This document shows, piece by piece, positions 1 to 7,542 of a DNA stretch of 64,000 bases. The notes under the pieces were generated by a model. That model was not told the origin of the DNA and did not search any database. It saw only the letters and a list, made by a program, of their open reading frames with translations. This DNA is from Litoribacter populi. Its GTDB lineage: Bacteria; Bacteroidota; Bacteroidia; Cytophagales; Cyclobacteriaceae. The translations under genes were made by a program, and so were the position numbers. The stretch lies in assembly GCF_007483685.1 (NCBI RefSeq), contig NZ_VMKN01000001.1:2854442-2918441 (forward strand). Direction: 5' to 3'. Position 1 is the first letter of the stretch. The number at the start of each line of letters is the position of its first letter.

Positions 1-102
1 GGTTCTTAATCCTTCTGCTTTTACCTGGTAGCAGCGCCCTGCTTACTAGGCAAACCAAATAATATTCTGATAATTTACCAACACTTTTCTGACCTCTAAC
101 TT

Positions 103-195
103 AGTATGACGGGAATCGTTCCTCCTTCGCAATGACGGAATGGTCGTTCCTCCTTCGCTATGACGGAAATGTTCCTCCTTAACAATGACGGGAGG
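103..195. repeat. Degenerate short tandem repeat
   Basis: About three and a half imperfect units of roughly 24-28 bp. Each carries ATGACGG followed by GTTCCTCCTTCG or a close variant. No reading frame runs through it. It lies just past the 3' end of the minus-strand gene that stops at 200. The first 100 bases of the window hold nothing I can recognise. Confidence 0.7.
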
Positions 196-199
196 GCTA

Positions 200-574
200 T
201 CAACGATCCGGCTCATCTGATTCCTTACCTTTTTTTTGCATTAGAGCCTTGATCAGGTCTGGGACTTTATCGAACATTTTTGAGATACCTTTTTCCTGAT
301 GGGTGGAGATAAATGAAATCTCTGATCCTTTGGTCACTAAAAACCCTATCGGCTCTATGCCCATGCCAACGCCTGCACCCAAACCTTGTCCTTTTCCGTT
401 TTTGGAGGAGTCGCCTTCGCCCCCACCGCTACCAAGCCCCATACCTACCCTCACCACCGGAACACAGGTGAATTCACCCAAAATGAATTGTTGGCCTACT
501 ACTGTTTCTGTTTTGGCTTCACGATGGAGGAATTCGGTAAGCCTTTCAATGACAACATTAAAATTCGTTTCCAT
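200..574 (-). CDS. GerW/YtfJ family protein
   Basis: A 124-residue soluble protein that fits the GerW (YtfJ) family over almost its full length. An N-terminal helix (IERLTEFLHREAKTETVVG) is followed by two strand-rich parts with glycine runs (GMGLGSGGGEG, GAGVGMGIEP), then the family-typical IGFLVTKGSEISFIS and a C-terminal helix. In Bacillus, ytfJ/gerW is a sporulation and germination gene. Nothing here suggests spores, so the role in this organism is unknown. The next gene upstream on the same strand begins a DUF2953-like protein only 4 bp away, the same partner (YtfI) that accompanies YtfJ in Bacillus. The ATG at 574 is the only sensible start. Confidence 0.85.
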   Translation of the reverse strand: METNFNVVIERLTEFLHREAKTETVVGQQFILGEFTCVPVVRVGMGLGSGGGEGDSSKNGKGQGLGAGVGMGIEPIGFLVTKGSEISFISTHQEKGISKMFDKVPDLIKALMQKKGKESDEPDR

Positions 575-578
575 AATT

Positions 579-1094
579 TTATTTTTTGATTAAGAAAATT
601 ATAAAAGTATAAAGCATTTTATCCAACCTGCCTTCAATGAGCAGGTTTAGATAATAAGTGTTGTTCAGGTTAGAGGTCAGCTGAACCGGTCCCTGGTTGA
701 TCAATGGATAAATGGCAAAAAGCTGAGAATGAAGCACCACATCGTCTAAATCTGCGGTACCAACAAGTTTTTGTATTTTAAAACTTTTCAATATCCCCTT
801 AATGAGAAATATCCAGGTCTGGATTGACTTTTTAAAGTAAGGTTTTCTTTTTGGTTTCCTGCTAGGCTTTTTTTTTGGCTTTTTGGAATCCGGCATCATG
901 AATCCAAAAACCTCCACTCTAAAATGAGGCTTTTGCACAGGAGAAAAAGAGAAGAGGAAAGTCCCAGACTGGGAAATTAAATAAAGGTTGTTTCGGGTGT
1001 CTATTTTAAGGTACACTGGCACAAAAATAATCCAGATCAACAACCCTACAATCAGCCCAAAAATCAGCAGCAATATCCAGCCAAAAATTTCCAT
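579..1094 (-). CDS. DUF2953-like (YtfI-type) membrane-anchored protein
   Basis: 171 residues. An N-terminal membrane segment (about residues 4-27, LLLIFGLIVGLLIWIIFVP) is followed by a strand-rich part with the pattern seen in DUF2953 proteins (VPVYLKIDTRNN, then GTFLFSFSP) and a very basic linker with repeated PKKKPSRKPKRKP-type residues around 70-88. The remainder is moderately hydrophobic with a hydrophobic C-terminal helix. It lies 4 bp upstream of the GerW-family gene, so the two are probably co-transcribed. The DUF2953 call rests on the N-terminal pattern plus gene order, not on a search. Function is unknown; an envelope-associated partner of the GerW protein is the simplest reading. 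Confidence 0.6.
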   Translation of the reverse strand: MEIFGWILLLIFGLIVGLLIWIIFVPVYLKIDTRNNLYLISQSGTFLFSFSPVQKPHFRVEVFGFMMPDSKKPKKKPSRKPKRKPYFKKSIQTWIFLIKGILKSFKIQKLVGTADLDDVVLHSQLFAIYPLINQGPVQLTSNLNNTYYLNLLIEGRLDKMLYTFIIFLIKK

Positions 1095-1259
1095 TCTCTT
1101 GGAATTTAAAAATGCCTATTAGTTACTTAAAGTTCGGCTCAAAATTTCAAAAATCAAAAGAATTTAATTAATAAAAAATAATTTTTTAAACACTATGTTA
1201 CTATTAATCAATCATTTAACTTTAGGTATGTTTTAGTTAAACCATACCCTATTTTTGCT

Positions 1260-1682
1260 ATGAAAAAGCCGGTTGAGAAATTATTAGCAATGGCTGCCTT
1301 AGTCATTTTACTGTCAGGTTGTGCCTCATCAGGCATGCATATGTCCTCCTCTCTGACCAATGTGGAGCTATCCGAAGCCAATTATCGAATTGTGGCCAGG
1401 TCAGTTGCTGGTGAGGCAAGAGCAGGATATATTTTGGGAGCCTCCTTTGGTGTAGGCATGTATGCACAGGTCTTTGGAGTGGCCCGTGTCAGTGGAGACA
1501 AAGCGCTCTATAAAACCGCCATGGATAACCTTTGGAGCAATTTTGAGGCAGCACATGGAAATGTGGAAGGCAGAAACCTTGCCTTGGTAAACCTTCGGTA
1601 TGATGTTGAATCGCTTAACTTGCTGGTGTATACCCAACCCATGTTGACCATTCAGGCGGATGTAATTGAATTTTTGGAATAA
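1260..1682 (+). CDS. Small lipoprotein, DUF6567-like
   Basis: 140 residues with a lipoprotein signal peptide ending in LLSGC, which makes Cys21 the predicted lipidated residue. The mature part has a conserved-looking NVELSEANYRIVARSVAGEA segment, a glycine-rich stretch that may insert in or lie on the membrane (GYILGASFGVGMYAQVFGVARV) and a helical remainder. It resembles the Bacteroidota lipoproteins grouped as DUF6567, which have no assigned function. A TAnnTTTG box at 1250-1257 lies almost directly against the start codon, too close for an ordinary leader, so it may be chance. A beta-barrel gene follows 40 bp downstream and may share the transcript. Confidence 0.7.
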   Translation: MKKPVEKLLAMAALVILLSGCASSGMHMSSSLTNVELSEANYRIVARSVAGEARAGYILGASFGVGMYAQVFGVARVSGDKALYKTAMDNLWSNFEAAHGNVEGRNLALVNLRYDVESLNLLVYTQPMLTIQADVIEFLE

Positions 1683-1722
1683 AAGAAAGTGATCAATTCA
1701 AGTATTAAAAAATCTAAGTGTC

Positions 1723-2337
1723 ATGAAATCCTTTTCAAAAAAATTCTCAGCAAACCGAGCATGGATGTTCGGGGTGCTTTTGGTTGTGGTGATGGGCTAT
1801 TCCCACGAGGGTTGGAGCCAAAGGAATTTGGGTTTGGAGATTCGACCAGGGGTTAATTTTCCTACCACAGATCTAAATAGTGTTACCACCCTCAATACAG
1901 GATTTGGTATTGAAGGTGTAATTTCTTATAATTTCGTGTCGCAGTTTGGAATCTATGCGGGTTGGAGTTGGAACAGGTTTCCTTCTGATGAATCTTTTGT
2001 AGGTCCAAACATAGATTTTGAAGAAACTGGGTACACTTACGGTATTCAATACTTTATTCCCTTTGGAGCCACGGAGTCTGCATTATATTTCCGAGCTGGT
2101 GGCCTTTGGAACCATATTGAAATGGAAACCAGTAGTGGAGATATTGCCAGAGATACTGGACACGGGTTTGGGTGGCAAGTAGAAGCCGGCCTTTCTCTAC
2201 CCATATCTGAGCGATGGTTCATACGGCCCAATGTCAGGTACAGATCTCTTTCCCGAGATTTCCCAGCAGGCCCCACTACTTTCGAAGCCAATCTCAACTA
2301 TATTTCCGTGGGTTTGGGAATAGGTTTTGGATTGTAA
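1723..2337 (+). CDS. Outer-membrane beta-barrel protein
   Basis: 204 residues. A signal peptide covers about residues 1-32 (hydrophobic core WMFGVLLVVVMGY). The mature protein begins with LGLEIRPGVNFPTTD and continues as alternating amphipathic strands (FGIYAGWSWNRF, YTYGIQYFIPF, ALYFRAGGLW, WQVEAGLSLPI, WFIRPNVRYRSLS, NYISVGLGIGFGL). This is the pattern of an eight-stranded OmpW/OmpX-like porin-fold protein of the outer membrane. The substrate or partner cannot be read from the sequence. It follows the lipoprotein gene by 40 bp on the same strand. Confidence 0.85.
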   Translation: MKSFSKKFSANRAWMFGVLLVVVMGYSHEGWSQRNLGLEIRPGVNFPTTDLNSVTTLNTGFGIEGVISYNFVSQFGIYAGWSWNRFPSDESFVGPNIDFEETGYTYGIQYFIPFGATESALYFRAGGLWNHIEMETSSGDIARDTGHGFGWQVEAGLSLPISERWFIRPNVRYRSLSRDFPAGPTTFEANLNYISVGLGIGFGL

Positions 2338-2344
2338 AGGTACT

Positions 2345-2743
2345 TTAGTCAAACATTCTATAGACTAAAATCAATACTGCAATTAAAAAAATTGTGGTAT
2401 ATATCTCCTTGTTGTATTTGGCTAACCAGTTGGGGAGATAAATGTCAAAATTTGCTTTTTGAGAATCGGAGTATTTCTCTGCTACTATAGTTAAGGGACA
2501 TCTTAACTTAAATAATGCCAAAACCACCCCTTCAAAGACGATGAGTCCAATACATATCCAAACCCACTTGTCGATACTATCCACTACTACTGCGTACAAC
2601 AAGTAAAATATTACCACATTGTAAAACACCCAAATAAGGGTATGTAGGCTTTTTATCAAGATTAGTTTAGTAGCTCCATTCATTTTGTCAGAATGCTGTC
2701 TTTTATACCAGCCACTTTTAAAAAACTGAAGAATGCTTATCAT
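2345..2743 (-). CDS. Small integral membrane protein, unknown function
   Basis: 132 residues from the ATG at 2743. An internal ATG (residue 21, position 2683) would give a 112-residue protein beginning MNGATKLILIKSLHT, and I think that start is at least as likely. Three membrane segments lie at about residues 32-53, 60-78 and 113-131. The loop before the last contains a distinctive PLTIVAEKYSDSQKANFD segment. I do not recognise a characterised family. It is convergent with the beta-barrel gene, with 7 bp between the stop codons. Confidence 0.65.
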   Translation of the reverse strand: MISILQFFKSGWYKRQHSDKMNGATKLILIKSLHTLIWVFYNVVIFYLLYAVVVDSIDKWVWICIGLIVFEGVVLALFKLRCPLTIVAEKYSDSQKANFDIYLPNWLAKYNKEIYTTIFLIAVLILVYRMFD

Positions 2744-2749
2744 GTTTTG

Positions 2750-2850
2750 GTGACTGATGACGGATGTCGGATGACGGATGACGGATGACCGATATGGGAT
2801 GGCGGATGACCGGTGTCGGATGACGGATGTTGGGTGAGGGAAGAGGGATG
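2750..2850. repeat. GATGACGGATG-type short repeat cluster
   Basis: About nine tandem copies of a 10-11 bp unit (GATGACGGAT, GATGTCGGAT and variants such as GATGACCGAT). The same unit returns at 19473-19565, between infC and thrS, there as an inverted pair. It is not coding and lies upstream of the gene at 2345-2743. Confidence 0.8.
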
Positions 2851-2970
2851 GTGCATAGTGAATGTAATAAATGTTAAGGCAGGTTAAGGATACTTAATGG
2901 GCTTAGCATCTTTTATAGTTTCTGGCGATCTTCACTATATATCAAATAGATTTCACGTAACTCTTTCATT

Positions 2971-3639
2971 ATGTATCAGGTATGTTTGGCTTTTTTGCTA
3001 CTTGGAAGTTTTTTACCTCAGGAAAGTTTTATTTGGAAAGGAACAGTGGTGGATGGTGCTACAGGTAAGCCTATAGCAGGCGTTCACGTTCTTACCCACA
3101 ATAGACAGGGTATTTCAGATAAAGATGGTCGCTTTGAAATCGAAGTAAAGGTTGGCGATAAAATCACTTTCACCCATGTATCTTATGATACCCATATAAT
3201 GGTAGTGGAAGAAGTTATGGCAGCTAAAGTGGAATTGAATTTAGCGGAGTCAGAACTTGAGGAATTTATACTACATTCCATGCCATCAGAAGAACAGTTG
3301 AAGCAACAAATTTTGAACACGCCATATATCCCTACACAATTGGAAAGCAACCTAACGAATAACCTGGGATTCGTGAAAAACATCTACCAGCTTGGGAATC
3401 ACCACACCCAGAATAGTATTGATAATGCCATTCGAAATCTTCGCGGGGGCAATGGGGAAGCTACTATTTTTTCTACCAACCCATCTATGGGTATTATCGG
3501 TTTTATAAGGTCACTCAAAAGAAGCGGAGCCATCCCAATGGATAAATCGAGCAACTATGGTTATCCATTTGACATCAAAAGGCTTAGAAAATCTGCTAAT
3601 GATACTACTTTGAGGTACAGTGATTACTTTGATAATTGA
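2971..3639 (+). CDS. Exported protein with carboxypeptidase-like regulatory domain
   Basis: 222 residues. A short signal peptide (MYQVCLAFLLLGSFLP) precedes a carboxypeptidase-regulatory-like domain at about residues 22-90, with WKGTVVDGATGKPIAGVHV, the DKDGRFEIEV turn and ITFTHVSYDTH. This immunoglobulin-like module is frequent at the N-termini of Bacteroidota outer-membrane proteins, but here no TonB-receptor barrel follows. The rest is about 130 residues of polar sequence with no recognised domain. It is probably a periplasmic or surface protein. No operon partner is evident. Intergenic repeats begin just after its stop. Confidence 0.7.
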   Translation: MYQVCLAFLLLGSFLPQESFIWKGTVVDGATGKPIAGVHVLTHNRQGISDKDGRFEIEVKVGDKITFTHVSYDTHIMVVEEVMAAKVELNLAESELEEFILHSMPSEEQLKQQILNTPYIPTQLESNLTNNLGFVKNIYQLGNHHTQNSIDNAIRNLRGGNGEATIFSTNPSMGIIGFIRSLKRSGAIPMDKSSNYGYPFDIKRLRKSANDTTLRYSDYFDN

Positions 3640-3937
3640 AAAAAATCAACCTTAAAACTTAGAAAAGGTCAACCGCAAAGTGAACAAAATGGGTTACTAA
3701 GTAGCACGAAGGCCAAAAGAAGTCGCACCAAGGGATAGAATTAAAAATTAGGAATTAGGATCCGCAAGTCAGAGACTTAGTATAACGGGTTCCCGTGTCT
3801 GATCAGGGGAATGGGGTTCGATGTTGGATGAAATTGGCCTGTTATTATTTTTATTTAGAAAACACTTACCTGTGGTGGGTTAAAGGTTTAAGGAGAAAAA
3901 GATGTAACTTAACACTGCTTTTTTAAAAACAAGCCAT
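3640..3937. other. Repeat-bearing intergenic region
   Basis: No gene is seen. From about 3660 to 3740 lies a copy of the dispersed element with motifs GTCGCACCAAG and GGTCA(C)nnAAG, also found at 11.8, 13.6 and 16.4 kb. From 3763 to 3786 lies a variant of the AAGTCGGAGACTT repeat. The last 60 bases before the MATE gene presumably carry its promoter, though no exact TAnnTTTG box is visible. Confidence 0.6.
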
Positions 3938-5362
3938 ATGGAAAAGCATGTGATTCCATCGGAGGAACCTCCTGATCAACCGAGCATCTGGGTTCAGCTC
4001 AAGCACGCTATAAAAGGTACTGATGAGGATTATACCCGTATAGGCCTGAAGAAGGCTATTTTCCTTTTGGCGGTCCCCATGATTCTCGAACTGGTAATGG
4101 AATCTACTTTTGCGGTGGTAGACATCTATTTTGTAGGCAAGCTAGGTTCATCTGCGGTGGCCACTGTCGGACTTACAGAAACCTATCTTTTCCTCTTATA
4201 TTCAATAGGCATGGGCCTTGCTATGGCAGTGACCGCTATCATCGCCAGGAGGACTGGAGAGAAAGAAAAGGACGAGGCTTCCGTGTCGGCCGTGCAAGCA
4301 ATCATACTTGCCATTCTTGTTTCCGTTCCTTTTGCCCTTTTGGGGATTTTTTATTCCAAAGAAATGCTCATCTTGATGGGTGCTGATGCTTGGGCTGCAG
4401 ACCATGGCTACCGGTATACTCAATGGATGCTTGGTGGCAACGCTGTAATCATGTTGCTTTTCGTAATCAATTCCATTTACCGTGGTGCTGGTGATGCGGC
4501 TATAGCTATGCGGATCTTATGGATAGCCAACGGCATCAATATCCTCCTGGATCCCCTGCTGATTTTCGGATGGGGATCTGTGCCTGCATTAGGAATTGAA
4601 GGAGCTGCTATAGCCACCACTATTGGACGGGGAGTTGGAGTACTGGTTCAGTTCTGGTTATTGTTTAAGGGTGGAAAACACATCAAAGTCCTGAGAAGAC
4701 ATATTTACTGGCATGGGAAAATGATGCTTAACATTGTGAGGACTTCACTTGGGGGAATTGGGCAGATGGTGATTTCCATGAGTTCTTGGATTTTCATCAT
4801 GCGGATTCTGGCCGATTTTGGAAGTGAATCTGTAGCTGGGGCCACTATTGCAGTAAGGATTTTATTGTTTACGATGATGCCTGCTTGGGGGCTTTCAAAT
4901 GCCGCTGCCACTTTGGTGGGGCAGAATTTAGGTGCTGGTCAGCCGGCTAGAGCTGAGTCGGCGGTATGGAAAACAGGTACCTACAACATGATATTCCTAC
5001 TGTGCGTCTCCGTCATATATTTCATTTATGCCAATTCTTTGATGGGCCTATTCACTTCGGAGACAAAGGTCATACAGGTGGGGTCCTCTTGGCTTCGAAT
5101 ACTTTCTTATTCATTCTTTGTTTACGGTTGGTGGATGGTTTCGGCACAGGCTTTCAATGGCGCGGGAGATACCGTGACACCTACCAAGATCAACTTTGTG
5201 TTTTTCTGGCTGATCCAGATACCTCTAGCTTATGGGTTGGCCATCTGGCTGGACTGGGGCCATGTGGGCGTGTTTTGGGCTATCTTTTACTCTGAAACTT
5301 CGGTAGGGTTGTTTACTTTGTGGTTGTTTTCGAAAGGAAGTTGGAAGAGAGTGAAGGTTTGA
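3938..5362 (+). CDS. MATE family efflux transporter
   Basis: 474 residues, the usual MATE length, with twelve predicted membrane helices in two similar halves. Family features include MILELVMESTFAVVDIYFVG in the first helix pair, GLTETYLFLLYSIGMGLAMA, the repeat-half counterparts MVISMSSWIFIMRILADFG and WGLSNAAATLVGQNLGAGQP, and QAFNGAGDTVTPT near the C-terminus. Members are inner-membrane Na+- or H+-coupled exporters of cationic drugs and metabolites. The substrate cannot be predicted here. The N-terminus has an extra hydrophilic stretch of about 40 residues (EEPPDQPSIWVQLKHAIKG) before the first helix. It is a stand-alone gene flanked by repeats on both sides. Confidence 0.93.
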   Translation: MEKHVIPSEEPPDQPSIWVQLKHAIKGTDEDYTRIGLKKAIFLLAVPMILELVMESTFAVVDIYFVGKLGSSAVATVGLTETYLFLLYSIGMGLAMAVTAIIARRTGEKEKDEASVSAVQAIILAILVSVPFALLGIFYSKEMLILMGADAWAADHGYRYTQWMLGGNAVIMLLFVINSIYRGAGDAAIAMRILWIANGINILLDPLLIFGWGSVPALGIEGAAIATTIGRGVGVLVQFWLLFKGGKHIKVLRRHIYWHGKMMLNIVRTSLGGIGQMVISMSSWIFIMRILADFGSESVAGATIAVRILLFTMMPAWGLSNAAATLVGQNLGAGQPARAESAVWKTGTYNMIFLLCVSVIYFIYANSLMGLFTSETKVIQVGSSWLRILSYSFFVYGWWMVSAQAFNGAGDTVTPTKINFVFFWLIQIPLAYGLAIWLDWGHVGVFWAIFYSETSVGLFTLWLFSKGSWKRVKV

Positions 5363-5646
5363 AGGGGGAGTCAGAGAAAAAAGGATCACCGCAAAGAAAA
5401 AAGAAGAAACGCAAAGGGAAGAAAGGAAATTCTTGAGGCATTTATTTAGGTTCAGGACTATATTAGGTATTGAGGACGCAGAGGGAACGATATGGGAGCT
5501 TCGCTCCTAGCTATTTTGTGACCTTGAAAAGCCAAGATGGTGATAAAATTTCACTTCCTCGAGTCGGAGACTCGATACTCAGGGATGCGCAAGTCGGAGA
5601 CTTGGCATAACCTGATGCGTAAGTGGAAGACAAATGATTAAACCAG
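5363..5646. repeat. Intergenic repeat block with tandem AAGTCGGAGACTT units
   Basis: This gap holds a degenerate purine-rich repeat (about 5380-5430) and then three successive copies of the dispersed element GAGTCGGAGACTCG (5561), AAGTCGGAGACTTGGCATAA (5591) and a partial copy at about 5620, spaced about 30 bp apart. Each full unit is an inverted repeat of five bases around GGA. No gene is present. Confidence 0.75.
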
Positions 5647-6087
5647 CTATTTACTCTCAATTGGACTGTGAAACATCCATTGGATGCCGAATTTGTCGGT
5701 GCAGCTGCCGTAGTGCTCGCCCCAGAACATGTCCTGGAGTTCCATGGAGATCTCCCCTCCGGCTGACAGGGCATTGAAATACTTCTGGGCCTCTTCCTTG
5801 CTGTCGACATGAAGGCTGATATGTACATTGTTGCCACTATTGACCTTAAAACCCATGGACTCTGGAGCGTCAGTACCCATCAGTAGGTGCCCGCCCACTA
5901 TGGGCAGCGTGATGTTCATGATCAGGTTTTTGTCCTCCTCAGCCAAAGGTGGTGCATCTTCTGAGGGTGGCATGTAGCCAAACCGGTAGATGCCCTCAAT
6001 AAAATCAGTTCCGAAAACATCCCTGTAAAAATTAAAAGCCTGTTCGGTCTCCCGTGCAAAATTCAGGTATGTGCTTACTGCTGCCAT
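5647..6087 (-). CDS. VOC family protein, PhnB/3-demethylubiquinone-methyltransferase-like
   Basis: 146 residues, a single vicinal-oxygen-chelate domain of the PhnB-like type. It has STYLNFARETEQAFNFYRDVFG at the start, HLLMGTDAPESMG in the middle, and the C-terminal half with VDSKEEAQKYFNALSAGG and WGEHYGSCTDKFGIQWMFH. PhnB-like proteins share the glyoxalase fold, often lack a demonstrated reaction, and are common beside AHSA1-type proteins. Six bases upstream on the same strand ends the tandem SRPBCC gene, so the two are almost certainly co-transcribed. Confidence 0.88.
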   Translation of the reverse strand: MAAVSTYLNFARETEQAFNFYRDVFGTDFIEGIYRFGYMPPSEDAPPLAEEDKNLIMNITLPIVGGHLLMGTDAPESMGFKVNSGNNVHISLHVDSKEEAQKYFNALSAGGEISMELQDMFWGEHYGSCTDKFGIQWMFHSPIESK

Positions 6088-6093
6088 GATCTT

Positions 6094-6972
6094 TTATTTA
6101 TTGGTTTCACAAATTGATTTTAAAAGCTCCAAAGCTTTAGGCCAGGTTTCAGCAAAATATTCCCGGTGTTCCAAATTGGTATCGGCTGAAACTTGCAACT
6201 TTGTTCCACCCGCTATTTCCTCAAACCTATACTCCTCCAAGGCTCCCTTCCAGCCCATGACCTCGGGTCCGTCGGTGATTTCCTTGCCTTTATCCAATAA
6301 GCCCATATGTTTTACGCTTGCTATTTTATTAGGGACTGCTTTTTCTACCCTCGCTACCATTCCGCTTTCACATCCATCTTGACTTGGTCCGATGAAATAA
6401 ATCTTTTCTCCTTCTTCCCACTTTCCTCTGTAAAAGGATCCGGGAAAAAAGGCAGTGGTCCATTCTCGATACGTGTCGGGGGAAAGCATCGTATCATATA
6501 CCCTTTCGACGGGGGCATTGATGTCCATTTCAAATTCCATCCGTACCATTTTACTTAGTTGTTCCGTGTATGATTTGAAATTTTCCAAAATAGCTTGCCA
6601 ACCGTTTTTTTGGAGTTCAAGAGAGTGGGTTTGCTCAGCCTCAAAGTCCTCCTGAACCAAGACATAATCATCTTTTTGTTGGAAGCTAACAATAACTTTT
6701 CTGCCATCATCCAAGGTGAACGCAATTCGTTCGTTTTCTATAACCTCATCGAATGTCCCCTTGAAATCAAAGCCATCACTTTCATCCTTGGCGGCCATAC
6801 GGTAATTAAACTTCCCTCCGGGTGTTAGATCCAGTACCGCATTAGGGCAATGCCAAGTATCGGAGGCATAATTCCAGTTGACAATATGCTGTGGGGAGGT
6901 CCAAGATCTCCAAACCTGGCTCAAGGGAGCGTTTACCTCTACCGATATGCTTATCAATGCTAGTTTTTCCAT
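6094..6972 (-). CDS. Tandem SRPBCC (AHSA1-like) domain protein
   Basis: 292 residues made of two START/AHSA1-like domains in one chain. Domain 1 (about 5-140) opens with ISVEVNAPLSQVWRSWTSPQ and contains LDLTPGGKFNYRM and the helix NGWQAILENFKSYTEQL. Domain 2 (about 143-290) opens with EFEMDINAPVERVYDTMLSP and ends with FAETWPKALELLKSI. Most relatives have one such domain, so this looks like a fusion or in-frame duplication. The fold forms a deep hydrophobic ligand pocket; the ligand is unknown. It sits in a minus-strand group with a VOC protein, a DUF1801 protein and a GlxA-type regulator. Confidence 0.87.
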   Translation of the reverse strand: MEKLALISISVEVNAPLSQVWRSWTSPQHIVNWNYASDTWHCPNAVLDLTPGGKFNYRMAAKDESDGFDFKGTFDEVIENERIAFTLDDGRKVIVSFQQKDDYVLVQEDFEAEQTHSLELQKNGWQAILENFKSYTEQLSKMVRMEFEMDINAPVERVYDTMLSPDTYREWTTAFFPGSFYRGKWEEGEKIYFIGPSQDGCESGMVARVEKAVPNKIASVKHMGLLDKGKEITDGPEVMGWKGALEEYRFEEIAGGTKLQVSADTNLEHREYFAETWPKALELLKSICETNK

Positions 6973-7027
6973 GGTTAAGTGTTTTAAAAAGGTTGTTTCT
7001 ATAAATTAGAATTGCGGTCTGAGGTCT

Positions 7028-7417
7028 TCAAACCAATCTTTCAAGTTTGCCTTTTCTCTTGATTAAATTCTTATAATCCCATTGGATGTTAGGTGCTTTT
7101 TCCAACCACCTGCGTAGCTCTTCAACCTGAATATCTTGGTGAGAAACATAGCGTTTTTCAGCTGCCTTAAATTTACCTTCCTTTTGGAGTGACGGCTCAT
7201 CAAAGGACTGTCCGCTCCAAAAAAGCAATCTAATACATCCTTTAAGTTTGGAGTACCCTACCACTGGGTTCCCGTTTAGAAACCACACCGGGTGGGCATG
7301 CCAAATCTTATTTTCTGCCTGAGGAATCGCTTTATCAATTTCCACTGCAAGCGTATCTGCAATGGCTTTGTCTTCCTCTTCAAGGGCATTATTAAAAATT
7401 TGAACCTCAGGATTCAT
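7028..7417 (-). CDS. DUF1801 family protein
   Basis: 129 residues matching the DUF1801 (YdhG-like) fold. Helical LAVEIDKAIPQAENKIWHAHPVW leads into the strand segment FLNGNPVVGYSKLKGCIRLLFWSG, followed by the KFKAAEKRYVSHQDIQVEELRRWL region. The function of the family is unsettled; a frataxin-like fold has been described for members. It lies 55 bp upstream of the tandem SRPBCC gene on the same strand, in a company of small proteins (VOC, AHSA1) with which it is often found in Bacteroidota. Confidence 0.82.
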   Translation of the reverse strand: MNPEVQIFNNALEEEDKAIADTLAVEIDKAIPQAENKIWHAHPVWFLNGNPVVGYSKLKGCIRLLFWSGQSFDEPSLQKEGKFKAAEKRYVSHQDIQVEELRRWLEKAPNIQWDYKNLIKRKGKLERLV

Positions 7418-7542
7418 AGTATTGCATCTTGTTGAAAAGCGATCAATACAAATTTACTTTATTGTAGATAAAAAGTTGGTACGGTAAAACGACATAATTG
7501 AGGCCAATTCCGACAATTTGAACCTATGCTTTTTTGTTCAAA

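Noticed and set aside
5561-5632. Regularly spaced repeats at about 30 bp, like a tiny CRISPR array
   Set aside because: Only two or three degenerate units, no unique spacers of constant length, no cas genes, and the same unit is scattered between genes across the window.
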